Shown here in pieces: positions 34,397 to 47,431 of a stretch of 64,000 bases of DNA. The notes below the pieces were generated by a model. It did no database searches, was not told the DNA's origin, and worked only from the letters and a program-made list of their open reading frames with translations. The DNA lies in NCBI GenBank assembly GCA_030656015.1, contig JAUSNX010000014.1:248001-312000 (forward strand), given 5' to 3'. The DNA comes from Methanobacteriaceae archaeon. GTDB lineage: Archaea; Methanobacteriota; Methanobacteria; Methanobacteriales; Methanobacteriaceae. Position 1 is the stretch's first letter. Each line of letters starts with the position of its first letter. A program made the translations under genes and the position numbers.

Positions 34397-35611
34397 TTAA
34401 ACCTTAAAAGAATCAAAAAGAATCACATCACATTCTTCTCCTTCTCCTACACCTTCTTGATTCTCTTCAATAAACACGTAAGCATTAGAATCAACCATGG
34501 CCCTAATAACACCAGAGCCCTTACTCATTACTGGCCTGACCCCATTGACATCTACAAAAGCTCTAATATAGTCAGTACGGCCTAAATTAGAGGGAATTTT
34601 TTTCTGGGCCACTTTTTTCACGGGTTGGTGCTCATAATTTATATTCTGCATTTTTAAAAGATAGGTTCTTACAAATACATCAAACAAAACCATAGCTGCC
34701 ACCGGATAGCCAGAAAGCATAAATATGGATTTTTCGTTGACTATTCCAAAACCTACCGGTTTTCCAGGCCTCACAGCTACTCCATGAATCAAGACCTCGC
34801 CCAGCTTATCCACCGTATCCACCACCACATCGCCTTTGCTTATGGCCGTTCCTCCAGTAGTAATGATTACATCATATTTCTCAGCTGCCTCTGAAATGGC
34901 CTTTTCCATGAGTTGTGCATCGTCTCTGCAGTGACTTATTTCACATTCTGCCATAGCACTCTCCACCAGTGCTCTTAAAGCATATTGATTGGAATTAATT
35001 ACTTCTGCTCCTTTTAAGTGAAATGTAGGATCAACCAGTTCATTACCAGTTACAATTACGCCCACTTTAGGTTTTTTATATACTTCTACATCACCATATC
35101 CTGCTGAAGCAATGAGGGCCAACTCTTGAGGTCTTAAAAGCCTTCCAGAACCCAGAATCTTATCGCCTTTACTAATATCTTCTCCTACATAAGAAACGTT
35201 TTCTCCCGGACTTAGAGTGGCAAGAACTTCCAGTTGATCACCTTTTTCATAGGTGTATTCTTCCATGACCACCGCATCAGCACCGGCAGGTATGGGCGCG
35301 CCCGTAGCAATTTTAACTGCTTGGCCAGATATTATCTCTACAGAAGAAGAGTCCCCAGCACCAATTCTATCAATAATGGTCAGATGGGCTGGATTTGAAG
35401 GAGATGAAGTAAAGGTATCTTGGGCCTGAAGGGCGTAGCCATCCATGGCCGATCTATCAAATGGAGGAGAATTATGCTGAGATATGAATTCACTACAGTT
35501 AACCCGATTATGGGCCTTTTCTAGTTTTATTATCTCTTCAGACATTATTTTCTGATTTTCTTCTATAATTTGCCGGGCTTTTTCTACAGGAATGAGCTTG
35601 GAAAGAAACAT
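34397..35611 (-). CDS. moeA: Molybdopterin molybdotransferase
   Basis: A 404-residue MoeA, which inserts molybdate or tungstate into the adenylated pterin. Visible: SPPFDRSAMDGYAL near residue 50, GDSSSVEIISGQAVKIATGAPIPAGADAVV, the MPT-binding core VIVTGNELV and TTGGTAISKGD, then GVAVRPGKPVGFG and LSGYPVAA. Methanogens need this cofactor for formylmethanofuran dehydrogenase. It is one gene alone, with a divergent ABC operon on the far side. Length is typical, with the usual C-terminal domain IV. Confidence 0.94.
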   Translation of the reverse strand: MFLSKLIPVEKARQIIEENQKIMSEEIIKLEKAHNRVNCSEFISQHNSPPFDRSAMDGYALQAQDTFTSSPSNPAHLTIIDRIGAGDSSSVEIISGQAVKIATGAPIPAGADAVVMEEYTYEKGDQLEVLATLSPGENVSYVGEDISKGDKILGSGRLLRPQELALIASAGYGDVEVYKKPKVGVIVTGNELVDPTFHLKGAEVINSNQYALRALVESAMAECEISHCRDDAQLMEKAISEAAEKYDVIITTGGTAISKGDVVVDTVDKLGEVLIHGVAVRPGKPVGFGIVNEKSIFMLSGYPVAAMVLFDVFVRTYLLKMQNINYEHQPVKKVAQKKIPSNLGRTDYIRAFVDVNGVRPVMSKGSGVIRAMVDSNAYVFIEENQEGVGEGEECDVILFDSFKV

Positions 35612-35945
35612 TTTATCTTGCTCTTTAAGGTGTTTTAATGGATAAATATAAGTTAATAATTAATTTAATTTGGTTTTAATTTGTTGAAAAGGTTTTTATT
35701 GATTTTATTAGAGTTATTAAAATCATGTATCTATTCAAAACCACTTATATCTATGTTAATTTCTATTTTATGTTAATTCTAAATCCTGAAACAACTTTAT
35801 TAGTTTTAAAATATATACTATAATAAATTGTAGCAAATAGCTAATTATTATGGAATAGAATTATGGAATAGAATATAAATTATAAATATATTTATTTAGA
35901 ATAATTCAATTTAATCATTTTTAAAAAATTTAAGAGGTTTATCTC
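35612..35945 (+). promoter_or_regulatory. Divergent gap of moeA and the ABC operon, with a 13-bp tandem repeat
   Basis: No gene is visible. TTATGGAATAGAA occurs twice head to tail at 35848-35860 and 35861-35873. A TATA-like AAAATATATACTATA ends near 35822, upstream of the repeat, and would start transcripts close to it. A GAGGT near 35934-35938 serves the TTG start of the ATPase gene. Whether the repeat is an operator is open. Confidence 0.35.
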
Positions 35946-36887
35946 TTGACTCATGAAAAAAACATGATTGAAATAAGTTCACTTAGCAAGAGATTTGGTA
36001 AGATTACTGCCTTAAACGAGCTCAGTCTCAATATAAAAAAAGGAGAACTTTTAGGAATAATTGGTCCTAATGGGGCCGGTAAAACCACTGCTATCCGGAT
36101 TATTTCCTGCATCCTCCACCCTGACCAGGGCAAGGTCATGGTGGGTGGTTACAACGTAATGAAAAATCCCCTAGAAATAAAGAGCATGATTGGCTATTTA
36201 CCTGAAGAACCTAATTTATACGAGCGTTTTAAGGCATACGATCTTTTAAAATATTTTGGTGAACTTTATGGTGTTCCTAAAGATCGTTTAGACGCCAGGA
36301 TTGAGGAATTATTGGAACTGGTAGGAATGAGTGACCGAGCCCATCACAGAATCAATACTTTCTCTAAAGGGCTGCGCCAAAGGATTGGGATTGCTCGAGC
36401 ACTGGTTCACGATCCAGAAATAATTATATTCGATGAACCAACCATGGGCCTGGATCCGGCCACTGCCATATCCATCCGAGAATTTATTGGTGGCTTGAAA
36501 GGAGAGAAGACCATTATTTTATGTACTCATTACATGGATGAAGCCGATTTATTGTGTGATAGAGTAGCTATTTTAAATCAGGGCCAGATACTGGATATGG
36601 GCAGCCCTGGAGAATTAAAATCAAAAATTCACGGGAATTTGATTTTGAAAATAAACTTAAAGGAGCCCTCTCAGTTTTCTAAGAGTGATTTTAAATCAAT
36701 AGAATCTTATTCCAGTGTTGAAAATATTGTTTTGAATGGAAAAGATTTAGATATTTCATTAAATAGTCGAAAAGATATTTCTGATATTGTTAAGCACATA
36801 GGTTCCAATCTTATGGCTGTGAATACTAAAGAACCTACTTTAGAAGATGTTTTTATTCAAACCGTCAGTAATATTAAGAGAAATTAG
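35946..36887 (+). CDS. ABC transporter ATPase
   Basis: A 313-residue ABC-2-type ATP-binding subunit. Walker A is GPNGAGKTT (about residues 39-47), the signature is FSKGLRQRIGIA, Walker B is IIFDEPTMGLDP, and the switch is THYMDEAD. A C-terminal 80-residue domain after the ATPase core is as in NatA/CcmA-like drug or Na+ exporters. The start is TTG at 35946, seven bases after GAGGT; a second possible start is the ATG six codons later. The two permease genes follow directly. Confidence 0.93.
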   Translation: MTHEKNMIEISSLSKRFGKITALNELSLNIKKGELLGIIGPNGAGKTTAIRIISCILHPDQGKVMVGGYNVMKNPLEIKSMIGYLPEEPNLYERFKAYDLLKYFGELYGVPKDRLDARIEELLELVGMSDRAHHRINTFSKGLRQRIGIARALVHDPEIIIFDEPTMGLDPATAISIREFIGGLKGEKTIILCTHYMDEADLLCDRVAILNQGQILDMGSPGELKSKIHGNLILKINLKEPSQFSKSDFKSIESYSSVENIVLNGKDLDISLNSRKDISDIVKHIGSNLMAVNTKEPTLEDVFIQTVSNIKRN

Positions 36888-36993
36888 AGAATAGGGCATA
36901 ACTTCAAGATATTCAATATATTAAACACATCATAGCTACATCTTTTACAATTTATATAATTATTTGTTTAATTATAATAAAAAGGTTTTAAAT

Positions 36994-38202
36994 ATGGGAT
37001 CCTGGACAATAACCCGATGGGAACTGAAGAACACGCTTCAAAGCCGTAAATTTATTTTAATATTCTTTTTCCAGTTAGCAGTGCTATTAATGATGGTGCT
37101 GTTTTTTAATGGTTTCATGAGCAATATTGAATCTCAGCAAGGAGTAGGACTTACCCCTTCTTTAAATGGGTTTGCCTCATTAGATGTGGCTGATTCTCAA
37201 GGAATTTTCAAAAATAATCTAAATCCGCAGATACTTGAAATAGGGCCGGTATCAAATAGTTCCCTGCAACTTATCAGCCAGGGAAAATTAACTGGTCTGC
37301 TTTTAGTTTCAAAAAATGTCAGTTTATCGAATAATACCATATCTCCACTCAAAAGCGAGATTTTTATTGATTATAGTGACCCTAAAAGAAGTGTGGTAAG
37401 AGATGAAGTCCAATTAGCAGGTAATAAAACTTCAGCAATCATTTCACAGCAGTTAATTAATAGTATAAGTCCTAATTTTTCACAATCATCCCCAGAACCA
37501 CAAGTTCAACAAGAATCTACCGGAGAATCACTCCCCCTACAACTTATAACCAAAATAATGACTGCAGTTTTATTATTCTTACCATTGTTCCTCTTTGGAA
37601 ATCTGGTAGTGGACAGCATAGTTGGTGAAAAGGAACGTAAAACCGGAGAGATACTAATAGCCATGCCTATATCCAGAACATACATCATTTTAGGCAAAAG
37701 TATGGCTGTTGTATTGACAATGGCCGTACAGGTGGCTTTGTGGATGATATTGATGATTTTAGCAGGTTTTACACTTGGTAATCCCTTGCTGGTTTACCTT
37801 ATTGTAGTAATCACCGCAGTACCCATTGTAGGCCTCACCTCCATTATAGCAGCTTATGCTAAAAATTATAAAGAGGCCGGAATTGGAATAACCTTTGCCT
37901 ACATTGCCATAATTGGATTTTTAATAGTTCCAGCACTGGCTTATGTCGCCCAACAAGGCAAGTCCGTTAGTTTATCCACTATGACCTTGATTATAAAGAT
38001 ATTTTCTGGATCCCCTATGGGCTGGGGAGATATTGTAATTCCCCTAATATTTATCCTCATAATAAGTGCCATTTCCTATTGGGCAGCAATATGGTTATTT
38101 AGAAGAGATGATATTGTATTTGGGCCCCGTCCAGGATTATTCAAACTTTTAATCGCTTTTATTGGATTTAGCAAAATTATGAAAAGGATAAGGGGATCTT
38201 AA
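36994..38202 (+). CDS. ABC-2 type permease, first subunit
   Basis: A permease of about 402 residues with one N-terminal span (after WELKNTLQSRKFILIFFF), a large extracytoplasmic domain of about 150 residues, and five to six C-terminal spans beginning at MTAVLLFLPLFLFGNLVVDS. The coupling stretch VVDSIVGEKERKTGEILIAMPIS is the classic ABC-2/NatB motif. The ATG at 36994 with AAGG upstream is preferred over an in-frame TTG ten codons earlier. It works with the ATPase before it. Confidence 0.88.
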   Translation: MGSWTITRWELKNTLQSRKFILIFFFQLAVLLMMVLFFNGFMSNIESQQGVGLTPSLNGFASLDVADSQGIFKNNLNPQILEIGPVSNSSLQLISQGKLTGLLLVSKNVSLSNNTISPLKSEIFIDYSDPKRSVVRDEVQLAGNKTSAIISQQLINSISPNFSQSSPEPQVQQESTGESLPLQLITKIMTAVLLFLPLFLFGNLVVDSIVGEKERKTGEILIAMPISRTYIILGKSMAVVLTMAVQVALWMILMILAGFTLGNPLLVYLIVVITAVPIVGLTSIIAAYAKNYKEAGIGITFAYIAIIGFLIVPALAYVAQQGKSVSLSTMTLIIKIFSGSPMGWGDIVIPLIFILIISAISYWAAIWLFRRDDIVFGPRPGLFKLLIAFIGFSKIMKRIRGS

Positions 38203-38284
38203 TGTTAGTAGAAACAATTTACAGACATATTTATGCCCATATTTATCATTTTAAAGTATATAATCCCACATACGGGTGGAAATT

Positions 38285-39421
<1,137 letters not shown>

Positions 39422-39441
39422 AAATATGATTTTAATAGGGT

Positions 39442-39457
39442 ATTGAAAATTTTCAAT
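39442..39457. terminator. Perfect 16-bp palindrome between convergent genes
   Basis: ATTGAAAATTTTCAAT reads the same on both strands. It lies 20 bases after the second permease stop and before the 3' end of the kinase-like gene. The position fits a bidirectional end signal, but at this A+T content an A/T palindrome could be chance. Confidence 0.25.
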
Positions 39458-39571
39458 GAGAAGGGAATTGGTAATTGAAAATGGAAAAGGGATTGGAATG
39501 GGCTTAAAAAAAATTAATTCTAGGAAATAATATGGAAAAAGTAGTCAAAATTTTCTTTTTTAAATTTCCAA

Positions 39572-40132
39572 TTACATAAAATACATGAAAATAGTTATAA
39601 CTGTCCCCACTACCAAAGGAATGGTTAAATTATCATCAATAGGGCTGTAGGCCTCAGTTATTGCACCAGCGATAGCTCCTGCCAAAGCTGCCAGTAGGGA
39701 GACTTGAGTTAGGGCCCCTAAAAAGGCTGCTGCTATGAAAGTTAAAGAACCCTCCCATGTCTTTTTTGGATTAAAAATCAAAGGATGTTTACCCCATCGC
39801 GTTCCCACAAGGGTAGAAAGAGAATCACCCAATGCCAGAGTCAATATAGCAGCATTGGCCACAGCCAGGTTTTGTCCAAAAATTATCAAGGTCAGGGACA
39901 AACCAGCAAAAAAATAAATAAACCCTTTTTCATTGTCATTTCTTCTACAACTGTTTAAAAGCATGGAAAAAAGGAAAATATCTCTTTTTTTATCTATTTT
40001 ATAGATTATTTCCCCCATTACCGTGGCGAAAATGGTCAATGCAATTAAATAGGGAAGCGATAAAAAAGGCTCCAGAAAAATAAATAAAAGGCCAGATGCG
40101 TGTACTAGTTGTCTTAAAGTCTCTTTTTGCAT
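39572..40132 (-). CDS. Diacylglycerol/polyprenol kinase-like membrane protein
   Basis: A 186-residue protein with about six membrane spans, resembling the SEC59/DGK1/VTE5 group of CTP-dependent lipid kinases. Key parts: QLVHASGLLFIF at the N-terminus, ALGDSLSTLVGTRWGKH, and NPKKTWEGSLTF, the paired motifs of that group and of CDP-DAG-synthase-like enzymes. The Asp in EAYSPIDDNLTIP near the C-terminus is also conserved. A role in archaeal polyprenol or lipid phosphate recycling is inferred. Confidence 0.83.
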   Translation of the reverse strand: MQKETLRQLVHASGLLFIFLEPFLSLPYLIALTIFATVMGEIIYKIDKKRDIFLFSMLLNSCRRNDNEKGFIYFFAGLSLTLIIFGQNLAVANAAILTLALGDSLSTLVGTRWGKHPLIFNPKKTWEGSLTFIAAAFLGALTQVSLLAALAGAIAGAITEAYSPIDDNLTIPLVVGTVITIFMYFM

Positions 40133-40258
40133 GAATAATTAGCACCTGATTCTATTTTTGAGTATTAAATTAAAATAAATAAAGAAAGAAATAAAATAAA
40201 AAAATTAATAGACTAAAAAATGATCTCCTTAGTCCCTCAATTTTCTCTTTAAAGGTTT

Positions 40259-42409
40259 TTAAGCCATGAATTTTTCAATTACTCCATGATAAGCTTCTTG
40301 AAGTTTTTCAACTTTCATTTGGGCAAGTTCATCAATAACTAATACATTACCTTTAACTTCCCCAATGACCGAACATGGTGCGTCAATTTTTTCCAAAATT
40401 GCATCAACCGCATCATTTTTAACGGTGATTATGTATCGGGCGTGTGATTCAGAAAGTAAAGTCTCAAATTCAGACATATCTTCCCGTGGAGCTAAAGAAA
40501 TATCCACATTGGCCCCTAAGCCGCTTTTAATAGCCATTTCAGATAAAGCAATGCCTATTCCTCCAGCAGAACAGTCATGGATAGCCGTAATATTACCTTC
40601 CACATCATCTTTCAATAAATCAAGAATGCTATGGGTAGATTGGATTTCATCATCAATCCTTATCTGTGGAGCAGACCCTTGAACCAGGCCATGCACAGTT
40701 CTCTGATATTCAGAGCCATCCAGCTCATTATAGGTCCATCCAATTACAATAATCTGGTCCCCTTCTTCTTTGAAGTCCATAGTCCGCACATCACCAATAT
40801 TGGCCACTCCCACTACGCCCACTACGGGAGATGGATTGACCGTGATTCCTTCAGTTTCATTGTAAAAACTTACATTTCCACTAATAACTGGAGTTTTAAA
40901 CTTTCCTGCTATGTCAGACATTCCTTTAACACATTCCCTAAATTGCCAGAATACTTCTGGTTTTTCTGGATTTCCAAAGTTCAAACAGTCCACTACACAT
41001 AATGGCTCAGCACCCATAGATACCACATTTCTTATGGCCTCGGCCACTGATCCTGCTCCACCATGATAAGGATCCAATTTAGTGTGTATACTATTACAAT
41101 CTGCAGTTAAAGCCACAGCCTTTTCATCATCTACTCTTAAAACCGCAGCATCGTCTCCTGGTTTAACCATGGTTCGAACTTGAACTTCGTGGTCGTACTG
41201 ACGGTACACCCAGCGCTTGCTGGCCATATTCTGAGAAGACAATAGTTTTAAAAGAGCTTCTTCAGCAGAAGGATGCTCTACTTCCACATATTCCTCATTT
41301 TTCACTGGTGCTATGGCTTCTCTTTCTACTGTTGGAGGATCTGCCAAAAGGTTAGCTGGTAGATCAGCTATTATTTCCCCTTCTTCTTCCACTACCATTA
41401 ATTTGGTATTGGTTACTTCACCAATTACTGCTGCCGGAAGTTCGTATTTTTCACATATCTCCAGTACCGCATCAGTTTGAGCAGGATTAATAACAAAAAC
41501 CATCCTTTCCTGAGATTCAGAAAGCATAATCTCATAAGGAGTCATTCCTTCCTCACGAAGAGGTATCTTAGTCAGTTCCACCAGGGCCCCGTTGCCACAT
41601 TTATCGGCCAGTTCACTGATACAGCAGGTCAAGCCCCCACCACCAAGATCCTTAACTCCAGTAACTGGAAGCTTTTCCATAATCTCTAAACTAGCTTCTA
41701 AAACCTTTTTCTTAGTGAATGGATCACCAATTTGCACTGCCGGGCGATCCTCTATTTCAGAAGCTGTGGTAAGTTCTTCTGAGGCAAAGGTAACACCATG
41801 AATACCGTCCCGGCCAGTTCTGCCACCCATAAGTAAGAAAACATCACCTATATTAGGAGCGATTCCTTTTACCAGGTCTTTTTTAGGTACAATACCGGCA
41901 CACATCACATTAACCAGAGGATTAGATCGGAAATTTTCATCAAATTCTACTTCTCCCCCTACCGTAGGTATTCCCACCCGGTTACCATAATCTGAAATTC
42001 CTTTTACCACATGTTCAAAGAGGTAGCATGATTTTTGATCTTCCAGCGGACCAAAACGAAGAGAATCTAAAAGAGCTATGGGCATAGCACCCATAGAAAT
42101 AATATCCCTTAATATACCACCAATACCAGTTCCTGCCCCACCATAAGGTTCTATGGCTGAAGGGTGGTTGTGACTTTCAATTCCCACAGTCAAAGCCAGC
42201 TTATCAGTTATGGATACCACTCCCGCATCATCTCCAGGCCCCATTATTATATTCTCACCTTCAGTGGGAAATAGTCCCAGTACTGGTCGGCTGCTCTTGT
42301 AGGAACAGTGCTCTGAGAACATAATATCCAACATACCGTGTTCCAGGGAGTTAGGTTCCCTGCCAAGTTTTTCTCTTATAAAATCCATTTCTGAATCAGT
42401 TAATGCCAT
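40259..42409 (-). CDS. purL: Phosphoribosylformylglycinamidine synthase, PurL subunit
   Basis: A 716-residue PurL, which makes FGAM from FGAR, ATP and glutamine-derived ammonia in purine synthesis with PurQ and PurS. Seen: [12 protein letters not shown] near residue 30, the catalytic region [48 protein letters not shown], and in the duplicated second half [10 protein letters not shown] and [16 protein letters not shown]. This is the small archaeal/Bacillus type without a fused glutaminase. purQ and purS are not in the window. Confidence 0.96.
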   Translation of the reverse strand: MALTDSEMDFIREKLGREPNSLEHGMLDIMFSEHCSYKSSRPVLGLFPTEGENIIMGPGDDAGVVSITDKLALTVGIESHNHPSAIEPYGGAGTGIGGILRDIISMGAMPIALLDSLRFGPLEDQKSCYLFEHVVKGISDYGNRVGIPTVGGEVEFDENFRSNPLVNVMCAGIVPKKDLVKGIAPNIGDVFLLMGGRTGRDGIHGVTFASEELTTASEIEDRPAVQIGDPFTKKKVLEASLEIMEKLPVTGVKDLGGGGLTCCISELADKCGNGALVELTKIPLREEGMTPYEIMLSESQERMVFVINPAQTDAVLEICEKYELPAAVIGEVTNTKLMVVEEEGEIIADLPANLLADPPTVEREAIAPVKNEEYVEVEHPSAEEALLKLLSSQNMASKRWVYRQYDHEVQVRTMVKPGDDAAVLRVDDEKAVALTADCNSIHTKLDPYHGGAGSVAEAIRNVVSMGAEPLCVVDCLNFGNPEKPEVFWQFRECVKGMSDIAGKFKTPVISGNVSFYNETEGITVNPSPVVGVVGVANIGDVRTMDFKEEGDQIIVIGWTYNELDGSEYQRTVHGLVQGSAPQIRIDDEIQSTHSILDLLKDDVEGNITAIHDCSAGGIGIALSEMAIKSGLGANVDISLAPREDMSEFETLLSESHARYIITVKNDAVDAILEKIDAPCSVIGEVKGNVLVIDELAQMKVEKLQEAYHGVIEKFMA

Positions 42410-42643
42410 TTTACCACCCTTGACTAAATTAGATTATGAAATAATATTTACTTAAATTAATATCTTTGTATTCACTATCCAAACTAAATTTTAAATATAA
42501 ATTCTATAAATTCTATAAAATATTCATCCTATAATTTAGTTTAATAAATAGATTAATTAATCTTTTTATGAAATATTTTGAAAACTTATTTTAGTTTATT
42601 TAAAAAAATAAAATTAAAGAATAAAACAAAAAATATGGAAAAC

Positions 42644-45600
42644 CTATGTCTTAAAAATAGACACCTTGAGTTCATGCTCCTCTATTTTCCATTCTTTTGT
42701 ATATTCCCCTTCTTCTGTATTAAATGATATTTTTTCCGCACGAACCTCATGGCCAACAAATTCCATTTGTTTTTCCACCAAAGCTTCAAATTCACTGCTG
42801 CAATCCACAGAAACTTTAATATGGGCTTCCACATCCAAGTCCATATCTTTTCTCATGTCCTGGATCCTCCGAATAAGTTCCCGGGCCATGGATTCTGAGA
42901 GAATTTCAGGAGTAAGCTGAGTATTGACAAATACACTGCCACCCTCAAATTCAGCACTCACCACATCCTCTGGAAGTTCAGTTTCAAATATAACATCTTC
43001 TGGAGACAATTTCACAGATTTATCAGCCAGCTGAATGGTAATTGAGCCCTCACTATCCAGTTTATGCTTTAGTTCCATTCCATCGGCTTTTTCCAGTTCT
43101 TTTCCAACTAAAGGTACGTCTTGCCTTAATCGCGGGCCCAGAGTCTTGCGGTTAGGAGTGGGATTTAATTTTAATTGAGGGAATTCAGATGCAGTTACTA
43201 CTGTTTTGGTGTTGGCCTGTTCCTTGAGTACTGCTTCTAATGATTTTGCAGCCTGGAGGGCTTTTTCATCTTCAGAAACCACAATTATTTCACTTACTGG
43301 CCATCGAAGCTTGTAACGGGCCACATCCCTGGCTCGGGCACAGGCCTCAATAATTTCACGGGCCACATCCATTTCAGATTCCAGTTCAGGATTAATAAGC
43401 TCAGGTGAGTAATTCCAGTCTAGCATGTGTATACTCTCTGGATGTTTCATTCTCACAGACCTTACCAGATTTTGATAAATGTCTTCCGTTATATGTGGAG
43501 CAATTGGAGCCATCAAAGTAATTAAAAGCTCTAAAACAGTGTAAAGCGTATGGTAGGCACCTAACTTATCAGGATCGTCTTTTTCCACCCAGGTCCTGCC
43601 CCTGATTAATCTTACATACCATCGGCTCAAGTCTTCTAAGATGAAGTGATTAATACTTCGGGTTGCTTTGTGGAAGAAAAGGTTATCTAATGCTTCACTG
43701 ACTTCCTGGGCCACCGAATTAATTCTAGATAGTATCCAGTAATCCTCATCCCGGAGTTTTATATCTTTTTCGGTGTAAAATTCTGGACTGAAGTTATCCA
43801 GGGCCATGTAGGTAGTGGAGAACACATAAACATTCCATAAAATGTTAAACATTTTACTGACATTCTTTAACTCGTCCCACACGAATTTTAAATCATCCCA
43901 TGGCTTGTTGGCCCATAGGAGATAGAAACGCATGATATCTGCACCATACAGTTCTATTACTTCTCCGGGTTCCACCACATTACCCAGTGATTTACTCATT
44001 TTTCTTCCATCTTCATCAAGAGTAAATCCATGCATTAAAACCTTTTGATACGGGGTTTGATTCAGGGCAATTACTCCAGTACCTAGCTGGGAGTAAAACC
44101 ATCCTCTGGTCTGGTCGTGGCCTTCAGTAATGAAATCATAGGGGAACCATTCTTCAAAGAGTTCTTTTTCCTGAGGATAATGAAGAGAAGCCCATCCCGC
44201 AACTCCAGAGTCAATCCAAACATCTAAAACGTCAGGAGTACGTTTCATGTTTTCGCCACACTTGCAGGGGATGATTATGTCATCCACATGAGGCCTGTGG
44301 ATAAAATCTCCTTGTAGAGTGTCTTCTACGGCTTTTTCTTTAAGTTCGGCCACCGAACCTACCACAGTAATTTCTCCACAGCCTTCACAGGACCAGATAG
44401 GGATAGGTATTCCCCAGTATCTCTGTCGGGAAATGGTCCAGTCCCTGGCATTTTCAACCCAGTTTCTAAATCGACTTTCCCCTGCCCAAGAAGGCACCCA
44501 TTTAACTTTATCCAGTTCAGAGAGCATCTGGTCTTTTATTTGGGTGATTTTTAAGAACCACTGTTGAGTAGCCAGATAAATAATAGGAGTTTTACATCTC
44601 CAGCAGAATCCATACCGGTGGTTTATAATACTTGCTTTTAAAAGAAGTCCATGCGTGTCCAGATCAGCAACTATACCTTGGTCAGCATCTTTCACAAACT
44701 GGCCCTCGTATTTTCCGGCCTCGTCTTTAAATAATCCCGTTTCATCCACCGGACAGAATATAGGTAATCCATATTCTTTTCCTATTTCAAAATCCTCTGG
44801 ACCGTGCCCAGGGGCGGTGTGAACACAACCAGTACCATCAGTAAGAGTTACATGGTCACCAGGGAGTATTTTATGTTCAAATACTTTTTGTTGAGGTATT
44901 TCATCAGTTAAAGGATGTTTATATGCTTTTCCTTGTAATTCAGATCCTTTTACAATTTTAAGTATTTCATAGGGCTTTTCTCCTTCCCCACCACAACAAT
45001 CAGAATCACCTTGAACTTCTTCCGAATGTGCATTATCCCCATGATCACAATTGCATTCACTGGATCCAAATAAAGAATCCACCAGTGCTTCGGCCATTAC
45101 ATAAACTTCATCACCCACTTTAACATAGGCATAATCAAAATCAGGATGTACACAAATGGCCATGTTGGCGGGTAAAGTCCAGGGAGTAGTAGTCCATACT
45201 AGAACAAATTCTTTTCCATTTTCAGCAAGCTCAGGAGTTTCCAACGGGAATTTCACATAAATAGAAGGATCATCCTTATTTTCGTAATCAATTTCCGCCA
45301 TGGCCAGTGCTGTTTCACATCTAGGACACCAAGTAATTACCCGAAGGTCATTTACTAATAAATCCTTTTCATTGGCCTTTTTTAAAGTCCACCAGCAAGA
45401 TTCCATGTATTTAGGATCAAAGGTTACATATGGATCATCCCAATCCATCCATATTCCAATTTTCTGGAATTGTTCCGTCATTACGCCCTTATTTTCCACA
45501 GCAAACTGGCGACACTGGTTTATAAAATTTTCAATTCCGATTTCAGTTTCAATCTGCTTTTTGCTGGTGAGGCCTAAAAGTCCTTCTACCTTGTGTTCAA

Positions 45601-45877
45601 TTGGAAGTCCGTGGGTATCCCATCCTGCCTGTCGACGGATGCTGAAACCATTCATACTTTTAAAACGTAAATGGGTATCTTTTATAATCTTATTCCAGGC
45701 AGTTCCCAAGTGTATACGGCCACTGCAATAAGGTGGACCATCTAAAAATGAGTATTTTGGCTTATTTTTTCTTAGCTGATTGGTCCTCTGATATATATCC
45801 CGGTCTTCCCAGAACTTCTGGACCTGTTCTTCTATTTTTTTAGATTGATATGACTTTTCTGCCTCCTGAATTGGCAT
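42644..45877 (-). CDS. ileS: Isoleucyl-tRNA synthetase with extra Cys/His-rich loop
   Basis: A 1077-residue class I synthetase. The ATP site is [11 protein letters not shown] (HIGH type, near residue 50) and KMSKS is in [14 protein letters not shown]. The editing domain shows [17 protein letters not shown] and [17 protein letters not shown] zinc site is formed by CEGCGE and CKCGENM. The anticodon-binding part and a C-terminal RNA-binding tail follow. Odd feature: about residues 270-297, inside the editing insertion, are Glu-Cys-Asn-Cys-Asp-His then a His and paired Cys-Cys among acidic residues and glycines. This looks like an added metal-binding loop. Confidence 0.96.
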   Translation of the reverse strand: MPIQEAEKSYQSKKIEEQVQKFWEDRDIYQRTNQLRKNKPKYSFLDGPPYCSGRIHLGTAWNKIIKDTHLRFKSMNGFSIRRQAGWDTHGLPIEHKVEGLLGLTSKKQIETEIGIENFINQCRQFAVENKGVMTEQFQKIGIWMDWDDPYVTFDPKYMESCWWTLKKANEKDLLVNDLRVITWCPRCETALAMAEIDYENKDDPSIYVKFPLETPELAENGKEFVLVWTTTPWTLPANMAICVHPDFDYAYVKVGDEVYVMAEALVDSLFGSSECNCDHGDNAHSEEVQGDSDCCGGEGEKPYEILKIVKGSELQGKAYKHPLTDEIPQQKVFEHKILPGDHVTLTDGTGCVHTAPGHGPEDFEIGKEYGLPIFCPVDETGLFKDEAGKYEGQFVKDADQGIVADLDTHGLLLKASIINHRYGFCWRCKTPIIYLATQQWFLKITQIKDQMLSELDKVKWVPSWAGESRFRNWVENARDWTISRQRYWGIPIPIWSCEGCGEITVVGSVAELKEKAVEDTLQGDFIHRPHVDDIIIPCKCGENMKRTPDVLDVWIDSGVAGWASLHYPQEKELFEEWFPYDFITEGHDQTRGWFYSQLGTGVIALNQTPYQKVLMHGFTLDEDGRKMSKSLGNVVEPGEVIELYGADIMRFYLLWANKPWDDLKFVWDELKNVSKMFNILWNVYVFSTTYMALDNFSPEFYTEKDIKLRDEDYWILSRINSVAQEVSEALDNLFFHKATRSINHFILEDLSRWYVRLIRGRTWVEKDDPDKLGAYHTLYTVLELLITLMAPIAPHITEDIYQNLVRSVRMKHPESIHMLDWNYSPELINPELESEMDVAREIIEACARARDVARYKLRWPVSEIIVVSEDEKALQAAKSLEAVLKEQANTKTVVTASEFPQLKLNPTPNRKTLGPRLRQDVPLVGKELEKADGMELKHKLDSEGSITIQLADKSVKLSPEDVIFETELPEDVVSAEFEGGSVFVNTQLTPEILSESMARELIRRIQDMRKDMDLDVEAHIKVSVDCSSEFEALVEKQMEFVGHEVRAEKISFNTEEGEYTKEWKIEEHELKVSIFKT

Positions 45878-46225
45878 ACAAACGCTCCTGAAATTTATTA
45901 ATAAATTTATGTTGTTATTATTAATTAGTTATGTTATTCAACATTTTTAAAGTAATTTCTTAATTATTTGAATAATTAAAATTCATTAAAATAATTAGAA
46001 TTAATTATAGTTATACTTAGGTTGTGATTATTTATATATAAATTCAAAAAAATTCTAAAATAAAAAAACGATTAAAGAAAATAATTAATTTAAAAGATTC
46101 TAAAAACTTTTTAAAAATAGAAATATGTGGTAATATTCTTTAATGAAAACCCCACTTTAAATAAAAGAATGAGTTCTTAATCACCACATCAACATGTTTA
46201 CTAATGCTTAAATAAAGCCCAGTTT
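45878..46225 (-). other. Gap between SAM synthetase and ileS, with a 3' stem structure
   Basis: No gene is visible. ATGTGGT (46125-46131) pairs with ACCACAT (46183-46189), and inside it ATTCTTT (46135-46141) pairs with AAAGAAT (46164-46170). The structure sits just beyond the stop of the SAM synthetase gene, which reads toward it, so it may stabilise or end that transcript. A TATATATAAA-like stretch near 46030-46040 could be the ileS promoter. The rest is A+T-rich. Confidence 0.35.
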
Positions 46226-47431
46226 TTAGAAGGTTCTAAGTTCACCTTTTACTAGCAGTTCTGTTATGCTAGATATCTCTTCGAGCTGAGTATTCATGAC
46301 ATTTTCCACTTTTTTCTGCACATCTTCCAATTTGTATCCATTCTGAACAATTATCTGAGAGGATGCTGCTTTAGGTTGGTCAATAGGTTTTCCGATTTGA
46401 CTTAAAAGCATGATATGAATCTGGTCCACTCCTTCCACAGAACTTACAATTTCTTCTGCCATTTTATTGGATAAAAGGTTGTATATCTTACCCACGTGGT
46501 TTAATGGGTTTTTACCAGAAGTTGCTTCCATAGACATTGGCCGGTTAGGAGTTATTAAACCATTAGCTCTATTTCCTCGACCTACCGAACCATCATCTCC
46601 CATCTCAGCCGAAGTTCCAGTTACAGTGAGGTAATATCCTTTTTCAGATTCACAAGTAGGATCATCTGCAGTGTTAACAAATATTTCCACATCACGGTCA
46701 GTATTTTTAGCTGCCAGATCAGATACTATGTTTTTTAAATCATCCTTAACTGCAATATAGCTATCTTTATCATCCACATATTTGGATACCATAGCAGCTG
46801 CGACGGTTAGGGTAATTTTATCATTTTCCCTTAGGCCCATGACCTTTATGTCTTCTCCTACGGCAGGATATTTCTTTTTAAATGATCTGGAATTTAGTAA
46901 TTCTTCAGTGGTCATTACCAGATGTTCAGTTTCAGAAAATGGACCGAAACCCACACCAAAAGATGTGTCGTTGGAAGCAGGCATTCCTTGTCTTCGGAAA
47001 ACATCCACCAGGTCCCCAGAACCGTGTCCAATCTTACATTCCACCACAGCACAAGTTTCCACATCAAGGTTTATGATATTTTCATTTAAATATTCCTTGG
47101 CTGCAGCTATAGCTATTCTATCTATTCCAATTTTTTCTCCCTCATATTCTGGAACTCCCCTTCCAGTTAAAAGGACATCCATAGGCTTTATTATTTCTCC
47201 GCCGCCGAATTTAGGATCAGATTCACCTGCAGTAATCTGTACCTCGTCAGTGTTATGGTGGAGTATGCCTCCGAATTTTTCTATATAAGCATTACATAGT
47301 GCACGGCTCACAGATTCAGCTATTCCGTCGCTTATGCTGTCAGGGTGCCCTATACCCTTTCTCTCAACAATTTCTATATCTTGCTCCTCTATGGGAGTTT
47401 GGTTGAGTGTTTCTACAATTATGTTTCTCAT
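46226..47431 (-). CDS. mat: S-adenosylmethionine synthetase, archaeal type
   Basis: A 401-residue enzyme that makes SAM from methionine and ATP. It belongs to the archaeal family, which is distant from the bacterial one. Marks: [17 protein letters not shown] at the N-terminus, [60 protein letters not shown], and [10 protein letters not shown]. The start has a clean GGGAGGT. Single gene. Confidence 0.96.
   Translation of the reverse strand: MRNIIVETLNQTPIEEQDIEIVERKGIGHPDSISDGIAESVSRALCNAYIEKFGGILHHNTDEVQITAGESDPKFGGGEIIKPMDVLLTGRGVPEYEGEKIGIDRIAIAAAKEYLNENIINLDVETCAVVECKIGHGSGDLVDVFRRQGMPASNDTSFGVGFGPFSETEHLVMTTEELLNSRSFKKKYPAVGEDIKVMGLRENDKITLTVAAAMVSKYVDDKDSYIAVKDDLKNIVSDLAAKNTDRDVEIFVNTADDPTCESEKGYYLTVTGTSAEMGDDGSVGRGNRANGLITPNRPMSMEATSGKNPLNHVGKIYNLLSNKMAEEIVSSVEGVDQIHIMLLSQIGKPIDQPKAASSQIIVQNGYKLEDVQKKVENVMNTQLEEISSITELLVKGELRTF

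Noticed and set aside
39442-39457. 16-bp palindrome as a protein-binding site
   Set aside because: It lies between 3' ends of convergent genes with no promoter nearby, so an end signal or chance is more likely.
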